This document shows, piece after piece, positions 56,607-64,000 of a stretch of DNA of 64,000 bases. The notes beneath the pieces were generated by a model. That model worked only from the letters and a program-made list of their open reading frames with translations, had not been told where the DNA came from and searched no databases. Both the position numbers and the translations under genes were made by a program. Source of the stretch: Archangium minus (GTDB taxonomy: Bacteria > Myxococcota > Myxococcia > Myxococcales > Myxococcaceae); assembly GCF_044360475.1 (NCBI RefSeq), contig NZ_CP043494.1, forward strand, positions 6,138,001 through 6,202,000, in the 5' to 3' direction. Numbering within the stretch: the stretch's first letter is position 1; each line of letters opens with the position of its first letter.

Positions 56607-56616
56607 AACAATCCCT

Positions 56617-56658
56617 ACCACGAGCGAGGGAGGTAAAGCCTGCTCCCTCGCTCGTGGT
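56617..56658 (+). terminator. Strong hairpin after the RlpA-like gene
   Basis: A perfect 16-bp stem ACCACGAGCGAGGGAG (56617-56632) / CTCCCTCGCTCGTGGT (56643-56658) with a 10-nt loop, 10 bp past the stop. It lacks a T-run. Two weaker hairpins follow at 56684-56715 (GCCCCCCG/CGGGGGGC) and 56721-56739 (GCCGAGG/CCTCGGC). Confidence 0.6.
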
Positions 56659-56765
56659 GTACTCCCCGCAGCGGTACGAAGGAGCCCCCCGGTGCATGAA
56701 TGAAGAACGGGGGGCCCCGAGCCGAGGAGTCGCCTCGGCTCTCTCGTGGGTGCAGTTTGTGGCGT

Positions 56766-56785
56766 GCATCGGACAGTTCCGATGC
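56766..56785. promoter_or_regulatory. Perfect dyad just before the permease gene
   Basis: GCATCGGA-CAGT-TCCGATGC: 8-bp arms around four bases, 14 bp before the permease ATG. It could be an operator or an RNA hairpin in the leader. Confidence 0.45.
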
Positions 56786-56799
56786 GCGGAGCAAGACAC

Positions 56800-58245
56800 A
56801 TGCGGAAGCGGGCGAGAGGAGTGGGCAGGCAGCGAGGGCAGGTGGCTTCAACGCCAGTGGACCTCGCGCGCCCCTTGCCCTCTTTGCGCATCATGGACGC
56901 GGTAGCGCTGACGGTGGGCGTTGTCCTGGGAGCCGGCATCTTCAAGGCGCCTTCACTGGTGGCGGCCCAGCTGGGCAGTGAGGGCGCCGTGCTGCTCGCG
57001 TGGCTGCTCGGAGGTGTGGCCTCGCTGGTGGGCGCGCTGTGTTACGCGGAGCTGGCGAGTGCCTGGCCGCATCCCGGTGGTGACTACCACTTCCTGCACC
57101 GTGCGCTCGGCCAGGGGCCGGCGTTCCTCTTCGCGTGGGCCCGGTTGACGGTCATCCCCACCGGCTCCATTGCGTTGCTGGCCTTCGTGTTCGGTGACTA
57201 CGCCTCCCAGCTCGTGCCGCTCGGATCGTATTCGTCCTCGGTGTATGCGACGGCGGTGGTGGTGGGGCTGACGGCCATGAACGTGGCCGGGCTCCGGCAG
57301 GGCACACGCACCCAGAACCTGCTCACCGTGCTGGAGGTGCTCGGCGTGGGAGTCCTCATCGTGGCGGGGCTGCTGCTCGCCCCCACCCCCGCCCAGCCCC
57401 CGCCTGCGGCCTCCTCGTCCTCCATGGGCTCGGCCTGGGGCATGGCCATGATCTTCGTCCTGCTCACCTATGGCGGGTGGAACGAGGTGGCCTGCCTCTC
57501 CGCGGAGGTGAAGGGCTCACGGCGCAACCTCGGACGGGCCCTGCTGGTGAGCATCGGCGTGGTGACGGCGCTGTACCTGCTGGTCAACTGGGCCTACCTG
57601 CGGGGCCTGGGCCTCGCGGGGGTGGGGAGCTCGGAGGCGGTGGCCGCGGATCTGATGAAGCGGGCTCTGGGCAACTGGGGCGCACAGCTCATCTGCATCG
57701 TCGTCGCCGTGTCCGCGCTCACCTCCGCGAACGCCACGGTGCTCACCGGTGCGCGCACCCATTACGCCTTCGGTTGCGACAGCGTGATCTTCAAGGGGCT
57801 GGGCCACTGGCACGCACGCGCCAACACGCCCACGCGCGCGCTCCTCGTGCAGGGGGCCATCTCCCTGGTCTTGGTGGGACTGGGCACGCTGACGCGCCAG
57901 GGCTTCCAGACCATGGTGGAGTACACCGCGCCCGTCTTCTGGCTCTTCTTCCTGCTGACGGGCGTGTCGCTGCTGGTGCTGCGCGTGCGCGAGCCCCATG
58001 CACCTCGTCCGTTCCGGGTGCCGCTGTACCCGCTGACGCCGCTGCTCTTCATTGGAACGTGTGGGTACGTCCTCTACTCCAGCCTGGCGTACGCGGGGCT
58101 GGGCGCGCTGGCGAGCCTGGTTGTCCTGGGCTCCGGTGCCGTGCTGCTCACGGTGGAGCACGTGCGCCGCGTCCGCACGTCCCCCCGCCAGCAGCGCCAC
58201 GCACCTCACGCTCCCCGCATGCAACAACCCAAGGAGGTCACATGA
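56800..58245 (+). CDS. APC-superfamily amino acid permease
   Basis: The 481-residue inner-membrane transporter has about 12 helices. A charged N terminus (MRKRARGVGRQRGQ) leads to the APC signature: LTVGVVLGAGIFKAPSLVAAQLGSEGAVLLAWLLGGVASLVGALCYAELASAWPHPGGDY, which holds the substrate-binding GAGIF loop of helix 1. A further conserved stretch is LLTYGGWNEVACLSAEVKGSRRNLGRALL. The ATG at 56800 follows GGAG. In-frame ATGs upstream (56782, 56746) lack good ribosome-binding sites. Its stop overlaps the start of the next gene (ATGA), so permease and methyltransferase are coupled. Confidence 0.88.
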   Translation: MRKRARGVGRQRGQVASTPVDLARPLPSLRIMDAVALTVGVVLGAGIFKAPSLVAAQLGSEGAVLLAWLLGGVASLVGALCYAELASAWPHPGGDYHFLHRALGQGPAFLFAWARLTVIPTGSIALLAFVFGDYASQLVPLGSYSSSVYATAVVVGLTAMNVAGLRQGTRTQNLLTVLEVLGVGVLIVAGLLLAPTPAQPPPAASSSSMGSAWGMAMIFVLLTYGGWNEVACLSAEVKGSRRNLGRALLVSIGVVTALYLLVNWAYLRGLGLAGVGSSEAVAADLMKRALGNWGAQLICIVVAVSALTSANATVLTGARTHYAFGCDSVIFKGLGHWHARANTPTRALLVQGAISLVLVGLGTLTRQGFQTMVEYTAPVFWLFFLLTGVSLLVLRVREPHAPRPFRVPLYPLTPLLFIGTCGYVLYSSLAYAGLGALASLVVLGSGAVLLTVEHVRRVRTSPRQQRHAPHAPRMQQPKEVT

Positions 58246-58826
58246 AGCGGCTCATGGTCGTGTTGTCACTCGTCGTAGGGTTCGCGGCATCCGCCCAGGA
58301 CACCTCGGCCCGTCAGCTGCCAGGACAACACGAGGAGGAGGCCCAGGCCCCTGAGGTGCCCTTCGTCCCCACGCATCAAGACGACGTGGAGCGCATGCTG
58401 GAGTTGGCCAGGGTTCGGCCGGGGGATGTCGTCTACGATCTCGGCAGCGGAGATGGGCGCATCGTCATCACCGCCGTGCGGAAGTACGGGGCCCGCGGGG
58501 TGGGGGTGGACATCGATCCCGAGCGCATCGCCGAGGCGAACGAGAACGCGCGCCGCGCGGGTGTGGAGGATCGCGTGGAGTTCCGCCAGGGAGACTTGTT
58601 CGATGCCGACATCGGCGAGGCCTCGGTGGTGACGCTCTACCTGCTGCCCTCCGTCAACGAGCGCCTCAAGCCCAAGCTGCTCGCCGAGCTGAAGCCGGGC
58701 ACGCGCATCGTCTCGCACGACTTCGACATGGGGGATTGGAAGCCGGTGAAGCAGCTCGAGACGAACGGAAGCACCCTCTACCTGTGGGTCGTCCCGGAGC
58801 GCGGGGGCCACAGGGCCCCGCGCTGA
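58242..58826 (+). CDS. SAM-dependent methyltransferase with export signal
   Basis: The 194-residue class I methyltransferase has motif I VVYDLGSGDGRIVI, motif II-like GVDIDPERIAEANENARRAGV, acidic VEFRQGDLFDADI and LLPSVNERLKPKLLAELKPGTRIVSHDFDMGDW. Unusually the N terminus (MKRLMVVLSLVVGFAASAQ) is a clear signal peptide, implying a periplasmic location where SAM is not normally found. The substrate is unknown. The ATG overlaps the permease stop and has AAGGAGG eight bases upstream. Confidence 0.85.
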   Translation: MKRLMVVLSLVVGFAASAQDTSARQLPGQHEEEAQAPEVPFVPTHQDDVERMLELARVRPGDVVYDLGSGDGRIVITAVRKYGARGVGVDIDPERIAEANENARRAGVEDRVEFRQGDLFDADIGEASVVTLYLLPSVNERLKPKLLAELKPGTRIVSHDFDMGDWKPVKQLETNGSTLYLWVVPERGGHRAPR

Positions 58827-58844
58827 GCATCGCGGACCCCGGTC

Positions 58845-60143
58845 CTACCCGGCGAAGGGAGAGAAGTTCACCACCACCTGGCCCTCGGGGACGAAGGTGC
58901 GGCGTGCAAAATCCTGAACATCCTTGCGGGGCAGGGGGGCAGCCGGTGACATCAGCTCCACCGGTGTCAGCGACTCCTTCCGGGGCTGGGACACCAGCCG
59001 GGCCAGCTCCGACGCGCGCCACTCATCATCATCCGCCTGCTGCGCGAGTCTGAGCTGGAAGTGCTGGTTCACCAGCTTCTCCTCCGCGGGCTTCATGGGC
59101 TTGCGGGACAGCAGCTCGAAGGCCTCCTGCAGCCGGTCCGGCAGGTTGCTCGCGTCCATCGAGCCGCTGTGGGCCAGCACCATCAGGAAGGTGTTGCCAC
59201 GCAGCGACAGGCACTGCACCTCCAGGCCGGTGGTGATGGGCTCGTCGATGTGCAGCTCGCGCACCAGCCGCATCTCCAGCACGGCCGCCACCCGCGGACA
59301 CGCTCGCCGGTCCTCGGGCGCCACCAGATAGCCGTAGGCGATGAGGCTCTCGGGCGCGCGCGTGGCCTGCTCGATGGGCAGCAGTGGCTCCACCAGCTTG
59401 GTGGGCTCGTACTCGCCGGGAAGCGACGGCGGCAGCCGCACCGCCTCATCCAGCATCTTGAGCACCTCCTCGCGCTTCACGCCTCCGGTGAGGACGATGC
59501 TGGTGTTCGCCGGTACGTAGTGCTGGGTATAGAAGCGCACCACGTCCTCATGGGTGATGGAGCTGAGCGTCCCCTTGTCGCCGAGGATGGAGCGCGTGCC
59601 CGGGCCCTCGAAGAGCGCATCCTCCAGGTGCTCGCGGAAGCCCGGCGGCTTGCTGAAGTAGGTGCCTTCGGTGCGGATGATCTCCACCTCGCGCTGCATC
59701 GTCCTCGGATCGAGCGTGGGGCTGGAGACGATGCGCAGCAGTTGCTCAGCCAGGGGCAGGAAGGCCGCCGTCGGGGCGCGCAGGACATACGAGGTGGAGA
59801 AGGGCGTGGTGTAGCCGTTGAACTCGCCGCCCGCGGCCTTCACCGCGGCGCGGAAGTCCGAGCCCCGGACGTCATGGCTACCAGAGAAGATGAGGTGCTC
59901 GAGCAGGTGCGCCAGCCCCTCTTTGAGGGTCGGGTCCTTCTGAGCGCCCGTGCGCACCACGTAGTGCAGCGAGGCGGAGGGGGCGCCGGCACGCGGGGCG
60001 AGGATCAACTCGCTGCCATCGGGCAGGGCCTCCACGGTGGGCGGTGGCACGCTCCGCGAGTCTTCCGCCAGGGCAGCGGTGGAGATGAGCACCAGGGCCA
60101 GCACGGCCCGGCGAGCATGAGGCAAGCAGGCAAGGGGACTCAT
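58845..60143 (-). CDS. M16-family zinc peptidase, catalytically complete subunit
   Basis: The 432-residue exported protein has a signal peptide (RRAVLALVLISTAALA). The inverted zinc motif HxxEH is intact (H79, E82, H83 in GLAHLLEHLIFSGS), with the third ligand region in REVEIIRTEGTYF. The length equals half of a pitrilysin, as in M16B/C heterodimers such as mitochondrial processing peptidase. Its start overlaps the stop of the upstream M16 gene by 4 bp (ATGA), so the two are made together. Confidence 0.92.
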   Translation of the reverse strand: MSPLACLPHARRAVLALVLISTAALAEDSRSVPPPTVEALPDGSELILAPRAGAPSASLHYVVRTGAQKDPTLKEGLAHLLEHLIFSGSHDVRGSDFRAAVKAAGGEFNGYTTPFSTSYVLRAPTAAFLPLAEQLLRIVSSPTLDPRTMQREVEIIRTEGTYFSKPPGFREHLEDALFEGPGTRSILGDKGTLSSITHEDVVRFYTQHYVPANTSIVLTGGVKREEVLKMLDEAVRLPPSLPGEYEPTKLVEPLLPIEQATRAPESLIAYGYLVAPEDRRACPRVAAVLEMRLVRELHIDEPITTGLEVQCLSLRGNTFLMVLAHSGSMDASNLPDRLQEAFELLSRKPMKPAEEKLVNQHFQLRLAQQADDDEWRASELARLVSQPRKESLTPVELMSPAAPLPRKDVQDFARRTFVPEGQVVVNFSPFAG

Positions 60144-61450
60144 CGGTTCTCCGGCACGGGATCCAGCTCGATGGTTTCGCGAGGGGGCGGGCGGGGAATG
60201 GTGAAGTGGATTTGGATGGAGGACTCGTTGCGCAGCCAGCTCGAGGCCAGCTCACCGAGCGACTCCGGGGTGAGCGCCTCCAGGGCGGCCGGCAGATCCG
60301 CCCCGTACCAGGCCGGGCGGTGACGCGTGAGCCGGAGCTGCTCGGCCACCAGCGCCGGGTCCGTATCGGCCAGCTGCAGCCGTCGGAGCATGCCCTGTCG
60401 GTGGCGCTCGAAGGAGCCGGGCTCGAGCTTGCCCTCGCGCACCGCCTGCACCTCCTCGCGCAGGAAGCGAGCCAGGTCCAGGCCCGAGCGCTCCGAGGCC
60501 GGGAGGATGAGCGCGAACACATCAATGGCGGGCGTCAACACGATCTCAGAGGCGAAGCCGTAGCCCACGCCCGCATTGCGGAAACGGTTGTAGAGGCGCT
60601 CCTCCATCAGCGAGGCGAGGACGCGTGCCGCAGCCGCGTGGCGCGCCGTCTCGATGCGCACCGGATAGGCGAACACCTGCACCTCACGATCGGAGGGCAC
60701 GTCACGCTTGAAGGGGAGGCTGAGCTTGGCTTGCTCCAGCTTGTGGGGGGTTCCGCCCTTGAAGCCCGCCACCAGCGTGCGCAGCGCCTTGGCATCGAAG
60801 TGCCCGGTGGCGATGATGGTGGCGTTGCTCGGCGCCAACCACGTGGTCACGTACTGGCGCAACTTCTGGGGCTCCAGCTCCTCGAGCTTCTCCACCGAGC
60901 CGAGGTTCTCATCCCGGTAGCGCTGGTCCTCCAGGAGCGCACGCGCCAGCAGCATCTCCACCCAGTTGTCCTGGTCGACAGGCTGCGGATCCCTCTGGGT
61001 CCGCTCCACCGTGGCCTTGAAGCGCTTGAGGTCGAGCTTGGGCGAGAGAACGGAGGTGAGCAGCGTGCGAGCGAGCGCATCGAATTGGGACGGGGGCGCG
61101 GTGAGGGTGAAGCGGCTCTCGTGCAGGCCGGTGCGCAGCTCGAGCGTGGCGGCGGACTTGTAGAAGGCGAGCGCCAGCTTTTCGTAGGTAGCGCGAGCGT
61201 TGGCGTGCAGCAGGGCGTGCTGCGACATGCGCGTCAGCCCGTTCTCGAAGTTCTCCTCGATGGCGCCCGCGTCGAAGACAATGGTGAGCGTGGAGCGGTT
61301 CGCCTCGCGAGGGGCGAGCAGGAGCAGCGGATGCTGCGGCGAGGGCCGGAAGGTCTCCACCTCGAAGGGCGCGGCGAACGCGGCGGGAGCCAGCAGCAGC
61401 AGGAGCAACCGAGTGGCGCGGAGGACGAACGCGGGGGGTGTGAGGCTCAT
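60140..61450 (-). CDS. M16-family protein lacking the zinc motif (non-catalytic partner)
   Basis: The 436-residue exported homologue (signal peptide LRATRLLLLLLAPAAFAAP) has the same half-pitrilysin fold. Where the zinc motif should be it reads NGLTRMSQHALLH: the first His and the Glu are gone, so it cannot bind zinc normally. The R/Y substrate-binding element of inactive M16 partners is present as NRFRNAGVGYGFASEI. It should pair with the downstream active subunit as a periplasmic heterodimer. Confidence 0.9.
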   Translation of the reverse strand: MSLTPPAFVLRATRLLLLLLAPAAFAAPFEVETFRPSPQHPLLLLAPREANRSTLTIVFDAGAIEENFENGLTRMSQHALLHANARATYEKLALAFYKSAATLELRTGLHESRFTLTAPPSQFDALARTLLTSVLSPKLDLKRFKATVERTQRDPQPVDQDNWVEMLLARALLEDQRYRDENLGSVEKLEELEPQKLRQYVTTWLAPSNATIIATGHFDAKALRTLVAGFKGGTPHKLEQAKLSLPFKRDVPSDREVQVFAYPVRIETARHAAAARVLASLMEERLYNRFRNAGVGYGFASEIVLTPAIDVFALILPASERSGLDLARFLREEVQAVREGKLEPGSFERHRQGMLRRLQLADTDPALVAEQLRLTRHRPAWYGADLPAALEALTPESLGELASSWLRNESSIQIHFTIPRPPPRETIELDPVPENR

Positions 61451-61529
61451 GAAGCCGGGGTGACTGGAAAAGGAAGGTCAGGCACGGCAGGCTTGCCGGC
61501 CAGCGCGGCCACCCGCCGCGTACAATGCC

Positions 61530-63467
61530 ATGAGCGCCACGCCTCCGTCTTCCTGCGCTGTCTGTCACCGGCCCCTCACCCGGAGTGTGGGGGGCCTTTG
61601 TGCTCACTGCGGTTCTCCCGTGTCCACCACGAGCCCGGACGAAGGATCCGGCCTGGATCTGGACTGGGATGCCGCGCCCTCCCTCGCCGCCCGGCGTCCG
61701 GCCGCGACGCCCGCTCCTGCGCCCGCGCCCGCGGCTCCGCCCGAGGTGGATCCGTTCTCGATTGATCTGCCCGAGGTAGGGGAGGTCCTGCCGCTGTCCG
61801 AGGAGGACGCGTCGCTGGACTGGGCAGAGCTGCCTCCCGCGCAGGCCGCGCCAGCCGCGCCGCCTCCGAAGGAGCCCGTGGTGGCGAGGGAGCGCCCGTC
61901 CGGTGCAGTGCCCTCGGTGGCTCGGCCATCAGGCGCGGTGCCCTCGGTGGCTCGGGAGCTTCCGCCTGAGACGCCGGACGTGAATCTGAACACGCCGGCG
62001 GCGCGGGCTTGGGGGCCGATTGCACTCGGGGCGCTGGCGGTAGCAGGCGTGGTGCTGCTCCTCCAGGGGGCCCTGCCGAGGAGCTTCCCGTCGCTGTTGG
62101 AGATGACGGTGCTGCTGCCGGTGCTCACCGGAGCGTCGTCCGACTTCTTCCCGCTGTCCGCGTGGGTACTGGCGCTGCTGTCCTGGGGACTGCTCGGACT
62201 GGCCATGGGCCTGGGACATCGGCTGGCCCGACGTGCCGGCTCGCCGCTCGACATGGGCGAGCTGGAGTCGGTGGCGCTCGTGCTCGTGCCAGGGCTCAAC
62301 CTGGTGGGCGGGCCGTACGTGTTGAGAGAGCTGGGCATGGCCGCCGAGTCCCGGAAGGCGGGGCTCCGCTTGGGGCTGCACAAGAGGGCCATCGCGGCCG
62401 TGGGGCTGCTGGCCGGATCGGTGGCGCTCGAGAGCGTCGCAGTCCTCCATCCCGGGGAGCTCTCGCGCATGGCGGCGCTGGCGGTGCGGCTCTTGTCGAC
62501 GGCGGCCTTCGTGGCGGTGCTGTCCGGCATGGGGCGAGCGCTCTGGGTGCTGACGAACTCCGTGGGGGTGCCGGGAGGAAGGGCGCGCGGGTGGGGCTCG
62601 GCGGCGCGAGGGGGGGGCTCCCGCGCTCCGAAGCCTGTCTGGGTGGGGTTGCTGGCGGCCACGGCCGTTGCGGTGCTGGGCGTGTGGTTCTTCCGGAACG
62701 AGGAACTGGCTTGCGAGTCAGGGACGTCGGCTCGCCACACCCAGGGCTCCTGGGGCGAGTGGGTGAGCGCGTGCGTGCGGCCCTCGGGGGCGCGGCACGG
62801 AGCGGAGTGGGCGCGAGGGCCAGAGGGCCGACTGCTGGCGAGAGGGGAGTACCGTGAGGGCCAGCGGCACGGCACCTTCCGCATGTGGAGCGAGACGGGC
62901 GTGCTGCTGGATGAGCAGGCCTATACCGAGGGGCAGCCGAGCGGGAAATGGAAGCTGTACCTGCCGAGCGGGCGACTTCTGCTGGAGGAGGAGTACGTGG
63001 GCGGCAAGCGCGAGGGCCCGACCTCCATCTATTACGCGAGCGGCAACCGGCGGATGCTCAGGAGCTACCAGAAGGGGCTGGCACACGGCCGCTACGCGAC
63101 GTGGTTCGACTCGGGGCTGGTGGAGGAGGAGGGGGCGTTCGAGGAGGGTAGACCGTCCGGTTGGTGGGTGAAGCGGGACAAGGAAGGGAAGGTGGTCAAG
63201 CAATGGAGTGGCGGGTACTCGGCGAGCCAGGACACGGCGGGCGTATCGGCGGTGCTGTTGGATGGCTCGGTGCCGGCGGTTGCACTGCGAGCGGGCCATA
63301 CGACGGAGTGGTGGAAGGCGCGGATCGAGCTGCTCCGGGACAAGGCGCGGAGGGAGCCTGAATTCGTCGCACTCTACGAGCTGACGTTGAAGCGGGCCCG
63401 GGCCAGCGGCTTCACGATCTTCGAGAAGCCCGAGGGAGTGGTTCTCGCACTAGAGCCCACGCCCTGA
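61530..63467 (+). CDS. Zinc-ribbon membrane protein with MORN-type repeats
   Basis: Protein of 645 residues. The N-terminal zinc ribbon uses C9, C12, C24 and C27, followed by an acidic/Pro-rich cytoplasmic linker (about 35-155) containing a duplicated RPSGAVPSVA. Six hydrophobic segments lie between about 165 and 390. The C-terminal ~240 residues hold four or five MORN-like units (GRLLARGEYREGQRHGTFRMWSETG, GQPSGKWKLYLPSGRLLLEEEYVGGKREG), as in YwqK-type proteins. The function is unknown. Preceded by the divergent M16 pair. Confidence 0.8.
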   Translation: MSATPPSSCAVCHRPLTRSVGGLCAHCGSPVSTTSPDEGSGLDLDWDAAPSLAARRPAATPAPAPAPAAPPEVDPFSIDLPEVGEVLPLSEEDASLDWAELPPAQAAPAAPPPKEPVVARERPSGAVPSVARPSGAVPSVARELPPETPDVNLNTPAARAWGPIALGALAVAGVVLLLQGALPRSFPSLLEMTVLLPVLTGASSDFFPLSAWVLALLSWGLLGLAMGLGHRLARRAGSPLDMGELESVALVLVPGLNLVGGPYVLRELGMAAESRKAGLRLGLHKRAIAAVGLLAGSVALESVAVLHPGELSRMAALAVRLLSTAAFVAVLSGMGRALWVLTNSVGVPGGRARGWGSAARGGGSRAPKPVWVGLLAATAVAVLGVWFFRNEELACESGTSARHTQGSWGEWVSACVRPSGARHGAEWARGPEGRLLARGEYREGQRHGTFRMWSETGVLLDEQAYTEGQPSGKWKLYLPSGRLLLEEEYVGGKREGPTSIYYASGNRRMLRSYQKGLAHGRYATWFDSGLVEEEGAFEEGRPSGWWVKRDKEGKVVKQWSGGYSASQDTAGVSAVLLDGSVPAVALRAGHTTEWWKARIELLRDKARREPEFVALYELTLKRARASGFTIFEKPEGVVLALEPTP

Positions 63468-63471
63468 AGAA

Positions 63472-63855
63472 TCACTCTTCCGACTCCTCCATGGCCTTCA
63501 ACTCCTCGATCGTGGGGGAGCGGATGAGGACCCACTCGCCGTCGCGCATGCGTGTGACGGTGTGGAGAGCGCCTGCGATCTCCAACACTGTTTCATAGGG
63601 AAGGGTCGGCTGGGTTCGTAGCCAGGCTCGAGCCTCATCCTCGGTTGCGAAGGAGCGAAGGGGTTTTGGCCAGGCTTCTTCGGCGTTGACGGCTTTTACG
63701 TACTCCCAGAAATCATTCATCCGGCCGATGCGTCGGATGAAGTGGAGAGCCAGGGCCGCGGTCTCGAGGGTGGTCACCGCTTCCGGATCGCTGGAGTGCT
63801 GTCCAGCCACTGCTTCCAGGGAGCTCAGAAGGTCTTCCAGTTTGGAGCTCATCAT
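63472..63855 (-). CDS. Small acidic protein, possible immunity partner
   Basis: Family not recognised. The 127-residue soluble protein is mostly helical and acidic at its C terminus (TIEELKAMEESEE), with the central phrase TLETAALALHFIRRIGRMNDFWEYVKAVN. GC content is visibly lower than in neighbouring genes. Its ATG immediately follows the stop of an upstream membrane-protein gene cut by the window edge. That layout of a larger hydrophobic-ended gene followed by a small acidic one resembles toxin-immunity pairs of myxobacteria, an inference only. Confidence 0.6.
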   Translation of the reverse strand: MMSSKLEDLLSSLEAVAGQHSSDPEAVTTLETAALALHFIRRIGRMNDFWEYVKAVNAEEAWPKPLRSFATEDEARAWLRTQPTLPYETVLEIAGALHTVTRMRDGEWVLIRSPTIEELKAMEESEE

Positions 63856-64000
63856 TCATCCTCCACTCACTTCACCATCCAGCGAAGTTTCTGATTGGGT
63901 TATGAGAACCAGCGGAGCGAGGATCAACACTCCAGCACCGGCAGAGACGACGATGAACGTCACGCCAGCAACTGTGACGAGGGTGCCTACCAGGAGTTGT
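63856..64000 (-). CDS. C-terminal fragment of a membrane protein, cut by window end
   Basis: Only the last 47 codons are visible, reading LLVGTLVTVAGVTFIVVSAG, then AGVLILAPLVLITQ and a short polar tail ending SGG. These are one or two closely spaced hydrophobic segments. The stop TGA directly abuts the ATG of the next gene. The rest, and so the identity, lie outside the window. Confidence 0.55.
   Translation of the reverse strand, partial: QLLVGTLVTVAGVTFIVVSAGAGVLILAPLVLITQSETSLDGEVSGG

Overview
The window is about 64 kb of very GC-rich chromosomal DNA with long, tightly packed genes. The encapsulin/EncB pair, many sigma54-type and hybrid kinase signalling proteins, numerous small lipoproteins, CotH and carboxypeptidase-regulatory-like surface proteins, and the citric-acid-cycle gene order point to a myxobacterium, most likely of the Archangium/Cystobacter/Stigmatella group. 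This assignment is inferred from gene content and recalled similarity to Myxococcus xanthus proteins; no search was run.

Layout. 1-7716: a citric-acid-cycle block on the + strand (icd, cut by the window edge, then mdh, sdhA, sdhB, sucC, sucD and ndk), with no membrane-anchor sdhC gene. 7889-11538: translation and RNA genes (rlmN, then rpsP-khpA-rimM-trmD-rplS), ending at a classic terminator. 11639-14905: a membrane-spanning SMC-like protein with degraded ATPase motifs, a YraN-family protein and rsmI. 14958-20313 (minus strand): ferritin-like cargo encB, encapsulin encA, a sigma54 activator of the NtrC type, an M23 peptidase and an outer-membrane barrel protein. 20405-25046: murJ, a five-S1-domain RNA-binding protein and three identical initiator tRNA genes. 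25185-27782: a hypothetical protein, a 2OG-Fe(II) oxygenase and a type IB topoisomerase.

27941-36833 holds the most system-like accessory module: a small YqiJ/NfeD-like membrane protein, a 744-residue flotillin and a giant (1841-residue) AAA+ ATPase of the DUF3686 'DNA repair ATPase' type, all in one direction. Next come a fatty-acid desaturase with a lone AsnC-type effector domain, then an intergenic region dense in control elements (two perfect palindromes, a promoter matching the tRNA promoter in both hexamers and spacing, and an intrinsic terminator). It leads to a soluble histidine kinase with a PhnD-like sensor domain.

41115-64000 is envelope and signalling territory: carboxypeptidase-regulatory repeats, a CotH-kinase lipoprotein, an exported peptidyl-prolyl isomerase, cysteine-rich lipoproteins, a ChaN/TIKI-like protein, a 1781-residue Ser/Thr kinase-AAA-GAF-histidine kinase, a DUF808 membrane protein, a GNAT acetyltransferase and an RlpA-like protein. 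After these come an amino-acid permease coupled to an exported methyltransferase, an active/inactive M16 peptidase pair, a zinc-ribbon MORN membrane protein and an edge-truncated gene pair. A short palindromic repeat family (core CCCTCTCCC/GGGAGAGGG with tail GGGGTGAGGG) sits between genes at five places, once as an inverted pair.
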